Source: Amycolatopsis sp. WAC 01376
GTDB lineage: Bacteria > Actinomycetota > Actinomycetes > Mycobacteriales > Pseudonocardiaceae
Reading direction: 5' to 3'
NCBI RefSeq assembly: GCF_003947415.1
Contig: NZ_QHKL01000005.1
Location: 1-64,000, forward strand
Length of the DNA: 64,000 nucleotides
The position numbers and the translations under genes were made by a program. Positions 25,302 to 34,822 of this stretch are shown here, piece after piece; position 1 is the stretch's first letter; each line of letters opens with the position of its first letter. Below the pieces are notes generated by a model. It had not been told where the DNA came from, did not search any database, and worked only from the letters and a program-made list of their open reading frames with translations.

Positions 25302-25875
25302 GCCGATCTCCTCCGTCGTCCGCGGTCGCGCGCCGGTCGAGGACCGCGAGAACCTGTGCACACCAGCGGATGTTCTCCTGTTCGAACGCCATCCCGCGGG
25401 CGAGGGTCAGATACGGGCCGACACGGGGCGCGGTGGCGAGGAACTCCGCCTCCGTGGCTTCGCCGAGAAGGCGGCCCCGGAGGCGTTCGAACCGTTTGAG
25501 CTTCGTTTCGGCGACGGCCATCCTGTCCGCGACGGCGCGCCGGACCGCCTTGTCGTCACCCGCCTCGACCCCCTGGATCTGCACCAGCAGTTCGTCGCGG
25601 ATCGCGGTCGGCTTCGACGGCCGCGTGGTGAAGCCGGCGAGTTCGGCCGCGCCGGCGTCGGTCAGGGAGAAGAGCCGCTTGTTCGGACGCCGTTGCTGCT
25701 CGACCACCCGAGCCGCCACCAGGCCCTGCGCTTCCATCTTGTCCAGCTCCCGGTAGAGCTGCTGCGGCGTCGCGGTCCAGAAGTTGGCGACCGACGCGTT
25801 GAAACTCTTCGCCAGGTCGTAGCCCGAGAACTCGCCGTCGAGGAGCGTCGCGAGGATCGCGTTCCGCAGCGCCAT
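25294..25875 (-). CDS. PadR family transcriptional regulator
   Basis: The product is 193 residues. The N-terminal PadR winged helix (MALRNAILATLLDGEFSGYDLAKSF, then TPQQLYRELDKMEAQGLV and KRLFSLTDAGAAEL) is followed by a long helical dimerisation domain. PadR proteins repress and respond to phenolics or drugs. It is divergent from the NTF2-like gene at 25999, and the shared 123-bp gap carries two AAGTTGAyTA copies that could be its sites. It is followed by the overlapping VOC gene. Confidence 0.9.
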   Translation of the reverse strand: MALRNAILATLLDGEFSGYDLAKSFNASVANFWTATPQQLYRELDKMEAQGLVAARVVEQQRRPNKRLFSLTDAGAAELAGFTTRPSKPTAIRDELLVQIQGVEAGDDKAVRRAVADRMAVAETKLKRFERLRGRLLGEATEAEFLATAPRVGPYLTLARGMAFEQENIRWCAQVLAVLDRRATADDGGDRLG

Positions 25876-25908
25876 GGTGTGATGATAACCCCGCGCGGAT
25901 TAGTCGCA

Positions 25909-25985
25909 AAGTTGATTAGGCACTTTGATGGACACCGGCATGGTGATCACCTACGCTCGGCGACATCTACTCAACAAGTTGACTA
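25909..25985. promoter_or_regulatory. Paired AAGTTGAyTA repeats between padR and the NTF2-like gene
   Basis: AAGTTGATTA (25909-25918) and AAGTTGACTA (25976-25985) are direct repeats in the padR/NTF2-like divergent region. The second ends 13 bases before the ATG at 25999. They are candidates for PadR binding or for -35 elements. Confidence 0.35.
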
Positions 25986-25998
25986 TGAGGAGATCGTC

Positions 25999-26382
25999 AT
26001 GCCCACGTTCCGCCAGGCAGTCGAAGCGAAGGACGCCGCCGCGATCGAGGCGTTGCTCGCCGACGACGTGGTCTTCACCAGCCCGGTGGCGTTCAAGCCC
26101 TACCAGGGGAAGGCGATCACCGCGGCGATCCTGCGCGGTGTCCTGCGGGTGTTCGAGGACTTCCGCTATGTCCGCGAAATCCACGACGGCGCGCACCACG
26201 TGTACGAGTTCGAAGCGACGGTCGACGGGCTGGAGATCAACGGCTGCGACCTCCTGACCTTCGACGCCGACGGCAAGATCGCCGATTTCAAGGTGATGGT
26301 CCGGCCGTTGCGGGCGGCGGAGGCACTCGCGGCGCGGATGGGCGCCCAGTTCGAGGCCATCAAGGCGGACGCGCTCGGCTGA
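25999..26382 (+). CDS. NTF2-like / SnoaL-type nuclear transport factor 2 fold protein
   Basis: The product is 127 residues from the ATG at 25999 with GAGGAG upstream. The pattern is that of small NTF2-like proteins: FRQAVEAKDAAAIEALLADDVVFTSP, YQGKAITAAILRGVLRVFEDF, and VDGLEINGCDLLTFDADGKIADFKVMVRP. Such proteins are isomerases, cyclases or binding proteins; no catalytic Asp/His pair stands out. It is divergent from padR and is the likely target of that repressor. Confidence 0.85.
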   Translation: MPTFRQAVEAKDAAAIEALLADDVVFTSPVAFKPYQGKAITAAILRGVLRVFEDFRYVREIHDGAHHVYEFEATVDGLEINGCDLLTFDADGKIADFKVMVRPLRAAEALAARMGAQFEAIKADALG

Positions 26383-26404
26383 GCTTTCCGCCGCCCGCGA
26401 CGGA

Positions 26405-27424
26405 TCACCGGACCGCGCAGCGCCAGTGCACCGGACCGGCGCCGGCGTCGGCATCCCCGAAGACGGTCCCGTCGTCACTGACGAGGTCCGCCCTCGCCGA
26501 GGCCGACCCGGCCGGAAGCGGCAGTTCCCCCGCCAGGCGGGTGCCCTGCCAGACCACGGGCGGCCCGTCCCAGGCACGGGCGCGGCCGGCGATCAGGCCG
26601 TGCCGGTTGATGCTCTCCGCCGAGCCGCCGCCTTCGAGCAGTTCCGGGATGTTCCCGGTCCAGACCACACCTTTCGGCCCCTTCGGGTCGAGGATCGTCC
26701 CGACCGCGCGGCCCGCGCTGATGCCCCGCGACAACACCGGGACCTCGGGCGACGGAGGCAGCGCGATCAGCTTGCCGGAACGCCACAGATAGGCCGAATA
26801 GCCGTCGCCGAGCATGATGGTGCCGTCCTGGTCGATGTCGACGGCGGACGCGTAGGGCAGTTCGGGCGGCGAGATGATCAAGGGCTGGGCGGCGTAGCTG
26901 AGCCACGCGATCACCACGGCGCCGGTGCCACCGGCCGGGGTCGCCGTGGCCACGATCTCACCGAGATCGTTGATCGCCACAGCCCGGGGATCGACGAAGC
27001 CGGCCGGTATCGCGAGTGGCTCGTAGACACCGTCGCGGTACAAGAAGATCTGCCGTTCGCGGGTGTCGAACGAGACGGCGTTGACCAGTACGGTGCCCGA
27101 CCGGTTCTGGGAGACGGGCGCGACCGAGTCGAATCCCTTGGGCGGCTCGACGGTTCGGGGATCGTCGCCGTGCCACAGGACGAGCCGGTACGCGCCGACC
27201 GAGCCGACGATCTGGGTGCCGGAGTAGTTGCCCGCGCCATCGGTCGCCACGACGTCGACCCGTTGGCGTTCGGCGTCCGCCGGCACCACCACCGGCGTCA
27301 CTTGATACGAGCACGCCGTGGAGCCTGGCGCCGGGCTCGCCCCGGCCGGAGCCGAAACCGAAACAGAAAGCGCGACGGCGGCGACGCCTGCCGTCGCGCA
27401 TCGTTTGACCAAGCCGATGTCCAT
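26405..27424 (-). CDS. Secreted protein of propeller-like repeats, unknown
   Basis: The product is 339 residues with a Sec signal peptide (MDIGLVKRCATAGVAAVALS, cleavage near AGASPA). The mature part is made of repeats like those of HAF or propeller proteins: RAVAINDLGEIVATATP, SAVDIDQDGTIMLGDG, GISAGRAVGTILDPKG, ESINRHGLIAGRA. Each unit has an aspartate or asparagine turn followed by a short strand. A single Cys lies near each end and the two may pair. No enzyme motif is visible. The gene is single, convergent with the NTF2-like gene 23 bases away. Confidence 0.75.
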   Translation of the reverse strand: MDIGLVKRCATAGVAAVALSVSVSAPAGASPAPGSTACSYQVTPVVVPADAERQRVDVVATDGAGNYSGTQIVGSVGAYRLVLWHGDDPRTVEPPKGFDSVAPVSQNRSGTVLVNAVSFDTRERQIFLYRDGVYEPLAIPAGFVDPRAVAINDLGEIVATATPAGGTGAVVIAWLSYAAQPLIISPPELPYASAVDIDQDGTIMLGDGYSAYLWRSGKLIALPPSPEVPVLSRGISAGRAVGTILDPKGPKGVVWTGNIPELLEGGGSAESINRHGLIAGRARAWDGPPVVWQGTRLAGELPLPAGSASARADLVSDDGTVFGDADAGAGPVHWRCAVR

Positions 27425-27513
27425 GCGGATCCCCTCAGTGCCGGAACAGGTTTCGGCCGGATCACGCGCGCCGGGCCGCGGCCGTTGCCCGCGTCACCCG
27501 ATCGGCAGAGTCG

Positions 27514-28194
27514 TCAGCGGCTCACGTCGCCCGACTGCCGCCGCACGATCTCGGCGATCCAGACCGGCGCGAACGGCGACGTGCAGTTCGGCGGGGTCGG
27601 ATAGTCCTTGAGCACCTCCAGGCGCTCCCCGATGCCGATCGCCCGGGCACGGTGCTCCGCGTGGTCGATCCCGATCTGCGCCAGGCAGTGGTTCATCGCC
27701 CACTGCAGGCGATCCGGCGCGGTCTTCAGCTCCGCCTCGATGACGTCGAGCAACCGCGTGAGGTCGAGGCCCTCGGGTTTCTTCGCCACCCGTTCGGTGG
27801 TCAGCGCCCACCCGGCGCTCGCGACCACGGGATCCGGATCGGCCGACCAGGCCAGGCGTAGCTCCTCGGCGTGCGGATTCTTCTTGACCACGTAGTTCAC
27901 GAGCCAGTCGTGCACCTTGGGGGTGCGTGCTTCGCGCACCATGCGATCCAGATCGGCACGCTCGAACGCCTTCGGACGGCAGATCAGCAACGCGAGCAGT
28001 TTCGCCGCGGTGTCGTCCGTGTCCCACAGCTCCAGGGAGAGCTCCTGCTGGGTCTTCAGCCGCTTCGCGAGCGCGCGCAGCTTGCCGAGGTTGACCCCGT
28101 GGTCGTCGCCGTGCTTCTCGTTCACCTGACGTGCACGCGGATCGTCGAGCGCGGCCAGTTCGGCCATCACCTCGGCCTTCGTCGTCCCGGTCAC
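27514..28194 (-). CDS. HEAT-repeat DNA alkylation repair protein (AlkD-like)
   Basis: The product is 226 residues from the GTG at 28194 with GGGAGG upstream. The all-helical sequence (LRALAKRLKTQQELSLELWDTDDTAAKLLALLICRPK, then KVHDWLVNYVVKKNPHAEEL) follows the DNA_alkylation/AlkD HEAT-like family, whose members are glycosylases for 3-methyladenine or 7-methylguanine. The near-C-terminal PPNCTSPFAPVWI stretch recurs in this subfamily as I remember it. It stands alone, next to the large TIR-like gene but with its own start signals. Confidence 0.8.
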   Translation of the reverse strand: MTGTTKAEVMAELAALDDPRARQVNEKHGDDHGVNLGKLRALAKRLKTQQELSLELWDTDDTAAKLLALLICRPKAFERADLDRMVREARTPKVHDWLVNYVVKKNPHAEELRLAWSADPDPVVASAGWALTTERVAKKPEGLDLTRLLDVIEAELKTAPDRLQWAMNHCLAQIGIDHAEHRARAIGIGERLEVLKDYPTPPNCTSPFAPVWIAEIVRRQSGDVSR

Positions 28195-28286
28195 CTCGGC
28201 CTCCCGTCCACGTTTGCGACATTCAGCCTACGAGGCGTTCCGTGTGGAGGAGCCGTTCGGCCCCTCCACACGGGCGACTTCGACCG

Positions 28287-31200
28287 CTACCCGCGCCGAA
28301 CGAGCTCGTCGGCCTGCTCACGCAGGAGTGCGGCGACCCGCGGCCAGCCGACGTTGATCCGCCGGGCCGAGCCGCGATGACGCTGTGCGAGATCCCGCGA
28401 GTCGCCGCCCTGGAAGGTCAGGCCGCTGGCGAAGCCTTCCCGGAGATACCCGCCGTCGACGACGTCCAAGACGTCACGGACCGCTTCCGGCGGCCACATG
28501 CCGTCCGGAACGGGGGAACCGCTCGCCAGCACGGTGCCGATCGCCCGGTCGCCGAACTCGGCCCGGCCACGCTCGGCGAACTCCGCTCGGGCGCGCGAAA
28601 CCCAGGCTTTGAGCGCGGCACCGTCGGTACCACCCGGCATGGTGCGCGTCTCGAAGACCGTCAGCCACATGTTGACCAGTTCGACGCTCGGCACGTCGTC
28701 GTCCGCGGGATGGATCAGGGTGCAGAGTTCGGCGAACGCGCCCGGGTTCTCGGAGAGAATCCGCTGGAGGCTCCACGGTTGCCGATGGTGCTTGAGCGCC
28801 GGGTGGAACCGCAGCTCCAACCGCGCGACCGCGACGTCCGACCCCCCGGCCTCGACCAGCTGGTCCAGCAACGGCGCCACATTCGCGACGGCCCTGCGAT
28901 CGGGTGGCTCGATGCCATCGGCGGACGCCTGGAGCAGCACCTCTTCCAGCAGGGAGGCGGGCAAAGGCGGCGGCTCTGTCGCGCGCACGCCCAAGGCGAG
29001 CGCCTTGACCGCGGCCCACGGCCGGCGCCGCGCGAGTCGCGTGACGAACGACGACTCCTCCCCTTCCGGAAGCGGCCACGGATCCACGTGAGCCCAGTAG
29101 CTCTCGAGAACCGCGTCGTCGGCGGAATCGAAAAGCGCCGCCGCGTGGTCCACGGGGATGGCCAGGAGGTAGTCGACCAGTCTGTCCTGTTCCTTGAGCT
29201 GCGTCGCGACCTCCTGCCGCCATTCTTCGCCCTGGGACCGTGCCCTCTCGCCCGCCCAGCCTGCCGCCCAGTCCTCGCGACCCAGTTCGGCGAGGGCGTC
29301 TTCCTGGAGGTCGTCCACCGCCACCTGGGCCGCGACCTCTCCGACCAGTCTGGGCTGCGCGCTCTCGGCGGCGAGAGCACTCAGTCCCGCGACACCGTGC
29401 TCGCGCAGGACGCCACTCACAGCGTCGCGGCGAAGACGATCGATCTCGGCGTCACGCGCCTCCGGATCGAGAGAGTCGCCGCCCTCCAGGTACGGATCCC
29501 GCCCGAACAACAGGCCGTGACGCCCCGGATTGACCGCCGGTTCGATCATTTCGGCGCAGGATTCCAGCCACTGCAGCAATTCTTCCGGAAGCGTCCAGTC
29601 CGCGCCGTCGTAGTGGCGATGCTCGGCGGTCAGCGCGGTGAGCAGGCCCCACAGACGAAGCCGTTCGTCCGCCGAGAGCCGTTCCGCGTCCAGCCTCGTG
29701 AGGGCTTCGACGACGCGGTCCCACTGCGAGGTGGTCAGCTCGGGCAGCCGCTCGAAGAACTCGCACCACCGATGAGGCCGTTCCCCCAGTGCGGCCAATG
29801 CCGAAGCGACCAACTCGTCTTCGAACTCCGGCCCGTCGGAGACGGCCACTGGCGGCGCCGGGACTGTCCATTCGAGACGGATCCGGGGACGCCGCGGACT
29901 CGCGAGAAGGTGTCCTCGCGGCCCGCGCAGGAGTGCGAGAGCCAACCGCCAGCCAGCTTCCGGGGAGCGCCGTCCGATCGCCTTGACCAGATCCGTCCGC
30001 TGCCCGGCGGGCAGGTCCAGATACGGGTACCACGGCTGCACGAGGGTGATCAGCGATTCGAGCGGCTGGTCACCCGCCTCCCTCCCCGGCCGCGTCAGTT
30101 CGGCCAGCAGCGAGACCACCATCGGCAACGCGTCGTCGGACCAGCTGACCGTTTCCAATGCCGCCGTGAGACCGTCGATAGCGCCGCTCAGTGGCGAAGG
30201 ATCACTGGTCAGCGCGTGATCGACAGCACTGAGGAACTCGTGAGGCGCCGCTTCGGCGAGCAGGGGCAGTACATCGGCGAGTGACCGCCAGAGCACTCCG
30301 GCCGCGTCGTCGTTGGCTCGTCCGAGCAGTTCACGAACGAACCGCGTCGCGTGGTCGGCGCACGTACCGCCACCGGGCAACGTGGTCTCTCCCTCGGCCG
30401 CCAGCAGCGCCGCGCTCCTTGCCAGCCCGTGCCTCAGTTCCGCCGACCACTTCCGCCCGGGCTCTCTTTCGCCGAGCACCTTGACGGCTTCCTCGTGCCA
30501 GCGTCGCAGATCCTGCGCGCTCAGCCTGCCATGAAGGAGCGCCCAGGCATCGTGGGGATCGGCCAACCGCATCCCGTCGCCAGACCGGGCCAGCAGTGGG
30601 TCGTCGCCGACCTCGGCTCTGGCGAAAAAGCGTCCGAGCTCGTCGATCTCCCGCCCGGTGATCACCGCGATCTCGTCCAGATCGTGCCGCGATCCCGCCG
30701 ACCATCGGCCGACCAGCAGGAGCGGCGCGGCGAGATCGCGTTCCAGCGGGTTCACCCACTTCGGGAGAGCACCGGCGACACTCAGCCTGCGGCGCAGACT
30801 GCCGAGACCGCGCCGAGCGAGATCCGCGTACGTGTGCGCGTCAGCGGGCGGGACACCTGCCGCAGCGAACGCCTCGGCCGCCTCGTCGCGGGGAATCCCG
30901 GGCAGCGTCAGGACCTCGGCACCACCCCGGTGCGACGTACGCCGCACCACGACGACATGGCCACCACCGGTGTCGCTCTCCCCCAGGTCGACACCGTCCA
31001 TCACGGCGACGAAAGGACCGTCCAGGTCCCGGCAATGACGCCGGCCTTCCTCAGTGGACACTCGCACCGCCCGAAGTCCTGGCCGGTGGGCCGCCAGCGC
31101 GGTCGCGACGAACGCCGCGGCCTCGGTACGGCTGCCGGCGTACACGGGCAGGACGGACGGCGCCGCGTCCAGCCACGCGCACAGCCGGTCGACTTCCCTG

Positions 31201-31679
31201 GCCCGGCCGAGCACCGGGAGCTCCACGGGCAGTACGGGACTCGTCTCGTGCCGCCAGGAATCGAGCCACTCCGGCAGGTCTTCGAGGCCTTTGACGACGC
31301 CGATGCCCAATTCCGGGGCGACGCGGATCAGTTCGGTGATCAGGCAGGCGATGTCCTGTTCCGCCGTACGCCCGCCGAGCCGCCGGTATCGCAGGCTGGA
31401 GAGCCCGGCGATCTCGTCCGGCATGACGGCGTCCTCGGAGTCTTCGTCGTCTTCGATGAGGACGGGGACGACTTTCTTGCCGAGTCGCAGCGCCTCGGCG
31501 AGTTCCTCCCGGCCCCCTTCGTCGAGCGCCTCGGTGCCGATCGGCACCACCAGGACCGACGCCGGACCGCCGGACCGGAGAACCCGGTCCTTTCCGAACA
31601 CGTGAGCCAGACTCCGTTCGAGATCCCGGATCCGGTCCTGACCGTCACCGGACCGGACGGTGATGAAGATTCCTGCCAT
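28287..31679 (-). CDS. Giant TIR-like / degenerate P-loop / helical-repeat protein
   Basis: The product is 1130 residues. Residues 1-130 read as a TIR-like Rossmann domain (IFITVRSGDGQDRIRDLE, VLVVPIGTEALDEGG, GKKVVPVLIED). From about 155 comes a STAND-like core (LPVLGRAREVDRLCAW). Its Walker A has decayed to YAGSRTEAAAF with no Lys, while the Walker B-like FVAVMDGVDL survives, so it should not hydrolyse ATP. The remaining 800 residues are helical and Leu/Ala-rich, fitting a HEAT/ARM-like scaffold. It is the last gene of the TIR-KGGVGR-wHTH-HerA operon, 53 bases past the ATPase gene. I infer a target-recognition or effector scaffold of a defence-type system. Confidence 0.75.
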   Translation of the reverse strand: MAGIFITVRSGDGQDRIRDLERSLAHVFGKDRVLRSGGPASVLVVPIGTEALDEGGREELAEALRLGKKVVPVLIEDDEDSEDAVMPDEIAGLSSLRYRRLGGRTAEQDIACLITELIRVAPELGIGVVKGLEDLPEWLDSWRHETSPVLPVELPVLGRAREVDRLCAWLDAAPSVLPVYAGSRTEAAAFVATALAAHRPGLRAVRVSTEEGRRHCRDLDGPFVAVMDGVDLGESDTGGGHVVVVRRTSHRGGAEVLTLPGIPRDEAAEAFAAAGVPPADAHTYADLARRGLGSLRRRLSVAGALPKWVNPLERDLAAPLLLVGRWSAGSRHDLDEIAVITGREIDELGRFFARAEVGDDPLLARSGDGMRLADPHDAWALLHGRLSAQDLRRWHEEAVKVLGEREPGRKWSAELRHGLARSAALLAAEGETTLPGGGTCADHATRFVRELLGRANDDAAGVLWRSLADVLPLLAEAAPHEFLSAVDHALTSDPSPLSGAIDGLTAALETVSWSDDALPMVVSLLAELTRPGREAGDQPLESLITLVQPWYPYLDLPAGQRTDLVKAIGRRSPEAGWRLALALLRGPRGHLLASPRRPRIRLEWTVPAPPVAVSDGPEFEDELVASALAALGERPHRWCEFFERLPELTTSQWDRVVEALTRLDAERLSADERLRLWGLLTALTAEHRHYDGADWTLPEELLQWLESCAEMIEPAVNPGRHGLLFGRDPYLEGGDSLDPEARDAEIDRLRRDAVSGVLREHGVAGLSALAAESAQPRLVGEVAAQVAVDDLQEDALAELGREDWAAGWAGERARSQGEEWRQEVATQLKEQDRLVDYLLAIPVDHAAALFDSADDAVLESYWAHVDPWPLPEGEESSFVTRLARRRPWAAVKALALGVRATEPPPLPASLLEEVLLQASADGIEPPDRRAVANVAPLLDQLVEAGGSDVAVARLELRFHPALKHHRQPWSLQRILSENPGAFAELCTLIHPADDDVPSVELVNMWLTVFETRTMPGGTDGAALKAWVSRARAEFAERGRAEFGDRAIGTVLASGSPVPDGMWPPEAVRDVLDVVDGGYLREGFASGLTFQGGDSRDLAQRHRGSARRINVGWPRVAALLREQADELVRRG

Positions 31680-31732
31680 GGTGCGAAATCCTTTCCAGCG
31701 AGCACAGTTGATGGGGCGAACGGGCTACGGCT

Positions 31733-34700
31733 TCACTCGGCTTCGGCGCGTGCGCGGGCGAGCACCTCCTCGACGCTGAGCGGGCTGGCCGGATGATGGG
31801 TGAGGCACAGCGGAGTGGTCACCCGCTGGAAGCCGAACGCCTCCCCCGCCACGTAGAACTGGGCGCGTTCCAGTCGCGAGATGTCGTCGACGGGGCTGCC
31901 CTTGGCCCTGGCGAGTTCGTTGGCCGCGGCGATCTGGGCCGGGCTGTTGAGCCTGCCGAAGAACTGCGTCATCGCGTTGCCGACGACCTGGTTGTGCAGG
32001 CCCTTCGGTGCCTGTGTGGCGAAAAGCAGTCCCAGACCGTACTTCCGGGCCTGCGAGGCGAGCACGATGGTGCTGCGGGTACTCGCCGTGAGGGTCCCCG
32101 ACGCGGCGAGCAGCTGTGCCTCGTCCATGACGAAGAGTGCGCCGAGTGGCCGGTCACCAGCCGGATTTCGCTTGGCCCAGGCGAAGAGCTCCATCTGGAG
32201 CTGGTTGACGAAGTTCTGCCGCTGTTTCTCCGAAGGCAGCCCGACGAAACTGATGACCGAGACCCTTGCCCGCTTGCCTTCCCCTGGAGCGAGCAAGAGC
32301 CCCGGGTCGACAGGCTGGCCGCCACCCGCCAAAAGCGGATCGTTGACCATGGAGGCTTTCAGCAATTCGGCCAGTTCGGCCGCCAGTTTCCGCCCGTCGT
32401 TCAGGGTGCTCACCCCGTCGGGCAGATCTTCGAGCACCTCGATGAGTTCAGGCAGGCTCCGGGACCCGGTACGGGCGTGGTACACGACGGCCTGCCGCAG
32501 CACCGCGAGGCCGACAGTGGTCTTCGCCGTGCTTCCGGTCAGCTTCACCTGCGGAGCGAGCGTGGCCACCGCGACCTCGACGGCCGCGTTGAACTCGTCC
32601 TCGTCGTCGAGAACCCCGGCGAAATCGGGCAACGGCTGGAACGCGAGCGGCCGGCCGCCTGCCCTCCCCGGGGTCCACACGATGACATCGGTCTCGGCCA
32701 GGTACCGCTTGGCGAGCTCGGCGTCGTCCGCTCCCCATGCCTCGGGCGGCTCCGGCCAGGCGTCACCGAGCCGGGCGAGGTCGTTGTTCGGATCCAGCAC
32801 GATCGCCGAAACGCCCTGCAGCGCGCACTCCTCCACGATCCGTCGCAGCAGTACCGTTTTCCCGGAACCCGAACCGGCGAAGATCGCCGCGTGCTTGCGC
32901 AAGGCGGCGAGTTCGATCCTGACCGGCTTCCCGGTGCCGGTCACGGTGCCGAGGGTGATCTCCCCTTCGGCGGCCGGTGCCTGCGCCTCAACGGATCCGG
33001 GCGAAGATCGCTGAAGGGCCTCTGGCAGGACTTCCGCCAGGAGTTCCGACCGGCCGGCGGGGCGCCGGTCGACGAGCCACTCGTGGAGTTCCCGGCTTCC
33101 CTCGGCGAACATCTTGTCGAGTGCCCAGAACGTGCGGATGTCCGCATCGGACAGTTCGCGTGCCCTGCCACCGTCCTTTTCGAACGCTTTGAGTTCCGCT
33201 TGGGTCTTGATCCCTCCCGACCACGCCAGGTTGCGGATCACGACCAGATGCCGGTTCTCGGCCCCCTTCCGCACTCCGGCGGCCGAGCGTGCCTTGCGGA
33301 ACCGGTGCAGCACGGCGATGGGATGCGAGGCCGCGATGGCCCGGAACGCCCAATGCTCTTCCAGGTCTGACGTCTCGTCCACCGTGCGGGTGAGCCAGGC
33401 GTGCAGCTCGTTCCGGTCGCTCTTGGCCCCGTAGACCCATTCGAGGTTGTCGTCGCCGACCTCGGTGATCCATCCCCGGAGCGCCGCGGACAGCAGCCTC
33501 GGCATCACCTTGTCCTCGACCTTCGGGTCGAGGAGTGCCGACGGGTCGGCCTCCGAGCGATGTTCCTCGAACCGTTTGTCCAGCTCCACGAACCGATCGG
33601 CGGCCATCGCTGGCCGCGGCGGGCCTGCCGGCCGCGCGCCACGTTCGTCGAACGTGGTCAGCTCGGTGATCCGTCCCGCCCGCACACAGGAATCGACGTG
33701 CGCGACGATCCGTTTCAGCACATCCCGCGGGGACAACTCCTCCCAGACACCGTCGAACGCGACGGGCGACACCGGCCAGGTGGCGTGGGGCGGCACGAAC
33801 TTCATCGCCTCGTACGCGACTCCGAGACGCTTCTCGACCAGAGCCCTGCCGACCTCCGCGTCGGTGACCCTGCCGAGGAACTCGGCCTCCCGGAAGCGGT
33901 CCGGAACCGTGTCCGTGGCCTTCCTCTTGAGCAGCTCCCAAGTGCCGGGCAGGCAGGCGAGCACCGTCATGGTCCGTCTGGTCACTTCCCGCAGCCCCAT
34001 GAGCCCGTCCGCGATCTGCGCGACGAGCAGGTCCTCTTCGGCGCTGTCACGCACCTGCTCGGCGGTCACCGCGGAGCGGGCCACCAGGGTGTCGAGCTGG
34101 TCGACCGCGATCACGATCGGGCCGGTGAGCGCGAGCAGCCTCGTGATGTTCTTGACCTGGGCCGCCGCGGACTTGGGAGCCGACCGGATCCCCCATTTGC
34201 GGCGGTCCCCGGATTTCGACTCCGGGAACACCCCGAGGTAGTCGTCCCCGACGTAGTTCTTGCTCGGATCCTCACTCGCGTAGAGCACCAGCGCTCGCGC
34301 CGTGTCGGCACATTCCCTCGCGACGTCTCGATCGAAGGCACGCAGGCCGTCGACGAACGAGTCGACATCGCCTCTCGACAGGCCACCTCCGTCCAAGATC
34401 TTCTTGGTGACGTTCGCGTCGATGCTCGCGCGAAGGCAAACGCGCCGAAGGAAGCTGGTCAGCTGGGGAACACCGGAACCGTCCAGTCGCGAAAGACCCC
34501 GGCGTAACGCTTCCGCCGTGTTCTCCCAGAACGCGTCGCCGGCGGTGAGATCGTTGAGGAAGAAGTAGCCACGAGCCTCATGCACCTGCTTTCGGACGAG
34601 CCCGAGCAAGTGTGTCTTGCCGACACCCTTCTTTCCTTGGAGGACGAGCCCGATCGGACTCGGGCCGTCACTGGAGACCGCCTCCCTGATCCCGGCCCCC

Positions 34701-34822
34701 ACTTGCGCCAGGACACCCGTGTGGAGACCGTCGACGTGGTAGGGCGAATCGCGCCACACGTGATCGGGTGTGTCGGCCCAGTCGAAGCGCAGGGCCGAGA
34801 GCGCCGCTTGAGGATCCATCAC
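31733..34822 (-). CDS. Dual ATPase: N-terminal AAA/ORC-like plus C-terminal HerA/VirB4-like
   Basis: The product is 1029 residues with two P-loop domains. The first has Walker A GKKGVGKT (63-70) and Walker B IVIAVDQLDTL (about 240), resembling ORC/STAND ATPases. A helical middle follows. The second has Walker A GSGSGKT (about 650), LDPNNDL, Walker B LFVMDEAQ (about 900) and a sensor-like VLASQARKYGLGLLFATQAP, the signature of HerA/VirB4/FtsK hexameric DNA pumps. HerA-like ATPases pair with NADase or nuclease effectors in several known anti-phage systems. Its start overlaps the preceding gene by ATGA, so it is translated with it. Likely motor and switch of the island. Confidence 0.88.
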   Translation of the reverse strand: MMDPQAALSALRFDWADTPDHVWRDSPYHVDGLHTGVLAQVGAGIREAVSSDGPSPIGLVLQGKKGVGKTHLLGLVRKQVHEARGYFFLNDLTAGDAFWENTAEALRRGLSRLDGSGVPQLTSFLRRVCLRASIDANVTKKILDGGGLSRGDVDSFVDGLRAFDRDVARECADTARALVLYASEDPSKNYVGDDYLGVFPESKSGDRRKWGIRSAPKSAAAQVKNITRLLALTGPIVIAVDQLDTLVARSAVTAEQVRDSAEEDLLVAQIADGLMGLREVTRRTMTVLACLPGTWELLKRKATDTVPDRFREAEFLGRVTDAEVGRALVEKRLGVAYEAMKFVPPHATWPVSPVAFDGVWEELSPRDVLKRIVAHVDSCVRAGRITELTTFDERGARPAGPPRPAMAADRFVELDKRFEEHRSEADPSALLDPKVEDKVMPRLLSAALRGWITEVGDDNLEWVYGAKSDRNELHAWLTRTVDETSDLEEHWAFRAIAASHPIAVLHRFRKARSAAGVRKGAENRHLVVIRNLAWSGGIKTQAELKAFEKDGGRARELSDADIRTFWALDKMFAEGSRELHEWLVDRRPAGRSELLAEVLPEALQRSSPGSVEAQAPAAEGEITLGTVTGTGKPVRIELAALRKHAAIFAGSGSGKTVLLRRIVEECALQGVSAIVLDPNNDLARLGDAWPEPPEAWGADDAELAKRYLAETDVIVWTPGRAGGRPLAFQPLPDFAGVLDDEDEFNAAVEVAVATLAPQVKLTGSTAKTTVGLAVLRQAVVYHARTGSRSLPELIEVLEDLPDGVSTLNDGRKLAAELAELLKASMVNDPLLAGGGQPVDPGLLLAPGEGKRARVSVISFVGLPSEKQRQNFVNQLQMELFAWAKRNPAGDRPLGALFVMDEAQLLAASGTLTASTRSTIVLASQARKYGLGLLFATQAPKGLHNQVVGNAMTQFFGRLNSPAQIAAANELARAKGSPVDDISRLERAQFYVAGEAFGFQRVTTPLCLTHHPASPLSVEEVLARARAEAE

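Noticed and set aside
28131..30284. Long plus-strand frame opposite the giant TIR-like gene
   Set aside because: No start signal, no recognisable motif, and the other strand encodes a consistent large protein.
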